Assembly (NCBI GenBank): GCA_017620315.1
Contig: JAFZQQ010000404.1
Coordinates: 1-9,070, forward strand
Length of the DNA stretch: 9,070 bases
Source: Oscillospiraceae bacterium
GTDB taxonomy: Bacteria; Bacillota; Clostridia; Oscillospirales; Oscillospiraceae
Direction: 5' to 3'
In this document: positions 5,912 through 9,070 of the stretch, piece by piece
Numbering within the stretch: the stretch's first letter is position 1
Layout of the letters: every line of letters begins with the position of its first letter
Notes under the pieces: model-generated
The model's database searches: none
The model's input: the letters and a program-made list of their open reading frames with translations, nothing else
Told to the model about the DNA's origin: nothing
Made by a program: the position numbers and the translations under genes

Positions 5912-5942
5912 AAAATGCAAGGGTTTTCGCCCTTGCATTTTT
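5911..5942. terminator. Shared bidirectional terminator between convergent genes
   Basis: A perfect 13-bp stem (AAAAATGCAAGGG, 5911-5923, with 5930-5942) closes a 6-nt loop (TTTTCG). It ends in T-runs on both strands. Its first base is the last base of the vanZ-like stop codon, and it ends 1 nt before the stop codon of the minus-strand sugar dehydratase, so one compact element terminates both operons. Confidence 0.95.
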
Positions 5943-5943
5943 G

Positions 5944-7878
5944 TTATGCCATTGCGGGTGCCGGAGCTGCTTCCCCCGACGCTTCGTGTTCCTTCATTTT
6001 TTTCTCCGCCGCACGGTTGACTTCCTCCGGTGCATGATAGGTGGGTATCATTCCGCGCAGCGTACTGATGAGCTGCGCGTCCGGGATCTCGTCGGTTACC
6101 GCCCGGTCGAGCTCGGTGAGATCGACCATGATCTGCTCAGGGTCGATACGCTGCTGCTGCTCGACGAATATTTTCTCATTATCGGTCTTGATGAGCGTTT
6201 CGCTGCTCATGAGCAGCTCCTCATAGAGCTTCTCGCCGGGCCGCAGGCCAACCTCCCGTATCTCTATGTCGCGATAGGGCTCATAGCCGGACAGTCGGAT
6301 CAGCTTTTCGGCGAGGTCTAAGATACGCACGGGCTCGCCCATATCAAGCACAAATATCTGGCTCTGCTTTGCCATCGCGCCCGCCTCAAGCACGAGCTGC
6401 GCAGCCTCGGGGATGGTCATAAAATAGCGGATTATGCGCTTGTCGGTAACGGTGACGGGACCGCCCTCCTCTATCTGACGCTTGAACAGCGGCACCACCG
6501 AGCCGTTGGAGCCAAGCACGTTGCCGAAGCGCACCGCGCAGTATTCCGTTGGGCTGTCAAATCTGCTCTGGAGCACCATCTCGCAGAATCGTTTCGTCGC
6601 GCCCATAACGTTCGTGGGATTGACCGCCTTGTCCGTGGAGATCATCACGAACTTTTTCACGCCGAATTTCTCCGCCGCGCGGACAACGTGATAGGTGCCG
6701 AAGATGTTGTTCTTGATCGCCTCCGCCGGGCTTTCCTCCATCAGCGGAACATGCTTGTGCGCCGCAGCATGGAACACCAGGTCGGGGCGGTAGTGTTCAA
6801 AAATATCATAGATACGCGCCTTATCGCGCACACTGGCAATCACGACATTCAGATCCAGCTTATCGCCGTAAGTCCGGCGCAGCTCCTGCTGGATATCATA
6901 GGCATTGTTTTCGTATATGTCGACGATAATAAGAGATTTGGGCGAACGCATCGCGATCTGGCGGCAGAGCTCGCTGCCGATGGAACCGCCGCCTCCGGTG
7001 ACAAGCACGGTCTTGCCGCGCAGAAATCTGTCGATCACCTCGGTGTTGAGGTGTACCGGCGTACGCCCGAGAAGATCCTCCACCTGCACGTCGCGCACGT
7101 TGGAAAGCGAGGTTTCGCCGTTGACAAACTGGTAAACGCCCGGAAGCGTGCGCGTGCGCACGCCGGTCATGTTGCAGATGTTGAGTATCTCGCTGCGCTG
7201 CTGCGGCGTGGCGGAGGGGATGGCGACAATGATCTGCGTGATGCCCTCGTTGCGGACGGCGGCGGGGATCACGTCGCGCCCTCCGATGATCGGAGCGCTT
7301 TCGAGGTACTTGCCCCACTTGCTCTCATTGTCGTCCACCACACAGCAGAGCTTAGCATTGAGCTGGCTGCTCATCAAAAGCTCGCGCGCAAGGATACGCC
7401 CGGCCTCTCCGGCGCCGACCACAAGGATGCGCTGGTCAAAATCCCCGTGCGACCGGCGCATCAGCTGCTTGACCGCCTCCCAGAAGCGCAGGACGCAGCG
7501 ACCGCCGACAAGAAGGATCAGTTCAAACACAAACTGTATAAAAATCACGCTTTTGGGCTGCTTGTCGCCGAGATAGACCGAGGCCACAGTGACCTGCGTA
7601 AACGCGAACGCCGTACACAGAACCATGTAAAAGACATCGTGGGCGCTCACGTTGCGCCATACGAAATGGTACATGTGCAGCAGGAAAAACAGCACGATCG
7701 TCACGCCGATCTGCAGCGGAAGAAACTTGAACCAGCCGTTGAGATATGTCTCCGGTATAGAGTCGAAGGAGAAATCAAAGCGAACCAACAACGCAAGTCC
7801 TCCCGCGATCAATATGCTTATCGCGTCGTAGACCATAATCAGGAGCATTTTGAGGATAAGTGTAGGTTTCTTTTGCAT
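5944..7878 (-). CDS. Membrane-anchored NDP-sugar 4,6-dehydratase/epimerase (CapD/WbpM/EpsC type)
   Basis: A 644-residue enzyme expected to convert UDP-GlcNAc (or a related NDP-sugar) to a 4-keto-6-deoxy sugar, the first step towards deoxyamino sugars such as QuiNAc, FucNAc or bacillosamine for surface glycans. Four hydrophobic segments (about 8-32, 51-70, 81-103, 111-130) anchor it. A first Rossmann domain has VVGAGEAG (153-160). The catalytic SDR domain has TGGGGSIG (294-301), HAAAHKHVPLMEE (370-382), ISTDKAVNPTN (413-423) and MGATKR (425-430). Met425 stands where classical SDRs have Tyr, with Lys429 kept, as is usual in the large WbpM/CapD members, which use Asp416/Lys417. FGNVLGSNGSV (451-461) and a C-terminal REVGLRPGEKLYEE (541-554) complete the fold. 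The tail (620-644) is charged, then Ala/Pro-rich. The ribosome site is weak (GGGTG). It has its own promoter and a full family length. Confidence 0.93.
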   Translation of the reverse strand: MQKKPTLILKMLLIMVYDAISILIAGGLALLVRFDFSFDSIPETYLNGWFKFLPLQIGVTIVLFFLLHMYHFVWRNVSAHDVFYMVLCTAFAFTQVTVASVYLGDKQPKSVIFIQFVFELILLVGGRCVLRFWEAVKQLMRRSHGDFDQRILVVGAGEAGRILARELLMSSQLNAKLCCVVDDNESKWGKYLESAPIIGGRDVIPAAVRNEGITQIIVAIPSATPQQRSEILNICNMTGVRTRTLPGVYQFVNGETSLSNVRDVQVEDLLGRTPVHLNTEVIDRFLRGKTVLVTGGGGSIGSELCRQIAMRSPKSLIIVDIYENNAYDIQQELRRTYGDKLDLNVVIASVRDKARIYDIFEHYRPDLVFHAAAHKHVPLMEESPAEAIKNNIFGTYHVVRAAEKFGVKKFVMISTDKAVNPTNVMGATKRFCEMVLQSRFDSPTEYCAVRFGNVLGSNGSVVPLFKRQIEEGGPVTVTDKRIIRYFMTIPEAAQLVLEAGAMAKQSQIFVLDMGEPVRILDLAEKLIRLSGYEPYRDIEIREVGLRPGEKLYEELLMSSETLIKTDNEKIFVEQQQRIDPEQIMVDLTELDRAVTDEIPDAQLISTLRGMIPTYHAPEEVNRAAEKKMKEHEASGEAAPAPAMA

Positions 7879-7918
7879 AGCGGCACCCGCTTTTTGTCAT
7901 TTTTTATCTTTACAGCGC

Positions 7919-7947
7919 ATTATAACGCGCCTCGGGGATATTGTCCA
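7919..7947 (-). promoter_or_regulatory. Promoter of the NDP-sugar dehydratase gene
   Basis: On the minus strand, TGGACA (7947-7942), a 17-bp spacer and a perfect TATAAT (7924-7919) lie in the gap after the hydroxyacid dehydrogenase stop. The expected leader is about 35 nt. The -35 region overlaps CCAGTATA (7945-7952 on the plus strand), the half-site of the palindrome at 2934-2947. I see no strong terminator between the upstream gene and this promoter, so read-through is possible. Confidence 0.75.
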
Positions 7948-7972
7948 GTATAAAACTCTGGATGAGCTTCCG

Positions 7973-8944
7973 TCAATAACCACGGGAGCGGTCGACCGCG
8001 TGCGTAAGCGGCTTCCCGGCCGTGAAATTGTCAAGATCCTCAAGGAACATATCCACGCTTCTCTGCTGCGTGTAGCGCAGAGTCATATTGCCGGCGACGT
8101 GCGGAGTGAGCAGCAGATTCTTTGCCCGGCGCAGCGGGTGGTCGGCAGGCAGCGGCTCCGGTACGACTACGTCCAGCGCAGCGCCGGCGAGATGTCCACT
8201 GTCAAGCGCCGCGATCAGCGCGTCCTGATCCACCGCAGTGCCGCGCCCCACGTTGATGACGTAAGCCCCCTCCGACAACAGCGCCATGCGGCGCGCGTCG
8301 AGAATGTTGGCGGTACCTGCGGTGTTTGGCAGCGCCATCACCAAAAGGTCTGTCCGCGGCAGCAGCGCGTCCAGCTCGTCCACGGTACATACCTCATCAA
8401 AGGCGGGATCGCCCGATTTCGCGCTGCGGCGTACACCGGTTATCCGTGCCGGACCGAACGCCTTTGCCCGGCGCGCAAACTCTGTGCCGATGTCGCCCGC
8501 GCCCAGCACCGTTATGCGGCTGCCATGCAGCGAGCGAATACCGCCGCCGAGCACGCTCCATCCGCCCTCGCGAATGATCTCGGTGTATTCCGGCTGCCTG
8601 CGCAGCAGCATAAGCGCAACCATAATAAGATGCTCGGAGATCGTGAGCCCGTATGCGCCGGAGGAATTTGAAAGCAGGCAGTCGTCATTCACGAACAGCC
8701 CGTCGCGGCAAAACTGGTCGACGCCGGCCCAGCAGCAGCAAAACCATTTCAAACTCTCAGCCGAGGCGATGACCTTCTGAGAGCAGTGCCCAAAGAGTAT
8801 CTCGCAGTCGTTCGCATTCCCCACAGCCGACGCGCTGTCAGGGTAGAAGCGTACGGCGTAGCCGTGCTTCGCGCCAGCCTTCTCAAGCTGGCGGCGGTAG
8901 TCGTCGTTCAGAAAGTCGATTATGACTCCGATCGTCTTAGCCAT
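7973..8944 (-). CDS. D-isomer-specific 2-hydroxyacid dehydrogenase
   Basis: A 323-residue NAD(P)-dependent cytosolic oxidoreductase interconverting a 2-keto acid and a D-2-hydroxy acid. The substrate is not readable from sequence; glyoxylate/hydroxypyruvate, 2-ketoisocaproate or a phosphoglycerate-like acid are possible. The nucleotide-binding domain has VLGAGDIG (146-153). The catalytic triad is visible as Arg234 (NVGRGTAVD), Glu263 (VPEPLP) and His282 (TPHVAG). The substrate-loop motif WAGVD (72-76) is preceded by three cysteines in a row (69-71), which is unusual. The ATG at 8944 is chosen because GGAGG (8957-8953) is 8 nt upstream; the in-frame ATG at 8959 overlaps that ribosome site. It lies 27 nt after a FAD-dependent dehydrogenase gene, probably in one transcript. 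Confidence 0.94.
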   Translation of the reverse strand: MAKTIGVIIDFLNDDYRRQLEKAGAKHGYAVRFYPDSASAVGNANDCEILFGHCSQKVIASAESLKWFCCCWAGVDQFCRDGLFVNDDCLLSNSSGAYGLTISEHLIMVALMLLRRQPEYTEIIREGGWSVLGGGIRSLHGSRITVLGAGDIGTEFARRAKAFGPARITGVRRSAKSGDPAFDEVCTVDELDALLPRTDLLVMALPNTAGTANILDARRMALLSEGAYVINVGRGTAVDQDALIAALDSGHLAGAALDVVVPEPLPADHPLRRAKNLLLTPHVAGNMTLRYTQQRSVDMFLEDLDNFTAGKPLTHAVDRSRGY

Positions 8945-8952
8945 TGCAGTAA

Positions 8953-8957
8953 CCTCC
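8953..8957 (-). promoter_or_regulatory. Ribosome binding site that fixes the dehydrogenase start
   Basis: GGAGG on the minus strand with 8 nt to the ATG at 8944-8942. An upstream in-frame ATG (8959-8957) includes the first G of this motif and has no ribosome site of its own, so the shorter 323-residue protein is preferred. Confidence 0.8.
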
Positions 8958-8971
8958 ATATACTTTGTTTG

Positions 8972-9070
8972 TCAATATTGTCTCAACTCATTGAGCATGG
9001 CCTCGGCAACGCGCATACCGTCTGCCGCAGCGCTCATGATCCCGCCGGCGTAGCCGGCGCCCTCGCCGCA
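8972..9070 (-). CDS. FAD-dependent dehydrogenase (COG2509-like), C-terminal end only
   Basis: Thirty-two residues and a TGA stop are visible; the rest of the gene lies beyond the window. The text begins CGEGAGYAGGIMSAAADG and ends NELRQY. This is the typical end of the uncharacterised FAD-dependent dehydrogenases of the HI0933/COG2509 kind, in which the glycine-rich stretch closes the FAD site. The call rests on this one motif. It precedes the hydroxyacid dehydrogenase by 27 nt on the same strand, so they probably share a transcript; no functional link between them is established. Confidence 0.75.
   Translation of the reverse strand, partial: CGEGAGYAGGIMSAAADGMRVAEAMLNELRQY

Noticed and set aside
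5944..7878. Met in place of the SDR catalytic Tyr as a sign of an inactive enzyme
   Set aside because: Large membrane-anchored WbpM/CapD-type dehydratases commonly have Met there and keep activity through Asp/Lys residues, which are present.
6688..7953. Long plus-strand open frame (421 codons) opposite the sugar dehydratase gene
   Set aside because: It is the antisense of a well-supported gene in a GC-rich genome; the translation is rich in His, Arg and Asp, has no recognisable domain and no ribosome site.
8945..8959. Longer hydroxyacid dehydrogenase start (ATG at 8959)
   Set aside because: It overlaps the GGAGG ribosome site that serves the ATG at 8944.

Overview
The window looks like chromosomal DNA of a moderately GC-rich Gram-positive anaerobe of the Clostridia (an Oscillospirales/Ruminococcaceae-like gut Firmicute would fit). 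The clues are near-consensus TTGACA/TATAAT promoters, strong GGAGG-type ribosome sites, a Tn916-type tyrosine integrase, VanZ-like and CPBP membrane proteins, and a COG2509-type flavoprotein end. This placement is inference from gene content, not from a marker gene.

Left region (1-1425) is an integration site. The 3' end of a tyrosine recombinase gene is followed by a pair of TTTCTACG repeats, a long hairpin, and a complete tRNA-Ser(CGA) on the minus strand. Then comes an inverted copy of the TTTCTACG pair, and 190 bp from the first copy a 43-bp direct repeat of the 5' half of the same tRNA. The truncated copy, not the intact one, has a recognisable promoter behind it. Together these look like an integrase recombination site left by tandem insertion or partial deletion, with a gene-free remnant of about 148 bp between two att-like cores.

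Middle region (1353-5942, plus strand) holds two transcription units. The first is a TetR-family regulator with a 28-bp operator on its own promoter, translationally coupled to a CPBP-family membrane protease; it ends at a good terminator. The second has a strong promoter surrounded by palindromes. It encodes a large O-antigen ligase/polymerase-like membrane protein with an ectodomain insertion and a helical C-terminal extension, followed 4 nt later by a VanZ-like protein. It ends in a perfect hairpin that also serves the convergent gene.

Right region (5944-9070, minus strand) holds a membrane-anchored NDP-sugar 4,6-dehydratase/epimerase (CapD/WbpM/EpsC type) with its own promoter. Upstream of it is a D-2-hydroxyacid dehydrogenase that follows the C-terminal end of a FAD-dependent dehydrogenase in a probable operon. 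The ligase-like protein, VanZ-like protein and sugar dehydratase together suggest surface polysaccharide or glycan assembly, although no glycosyltransferases or flippase lie in the window. No CRISPR array, rRNA or complete insertion sequence was seen.
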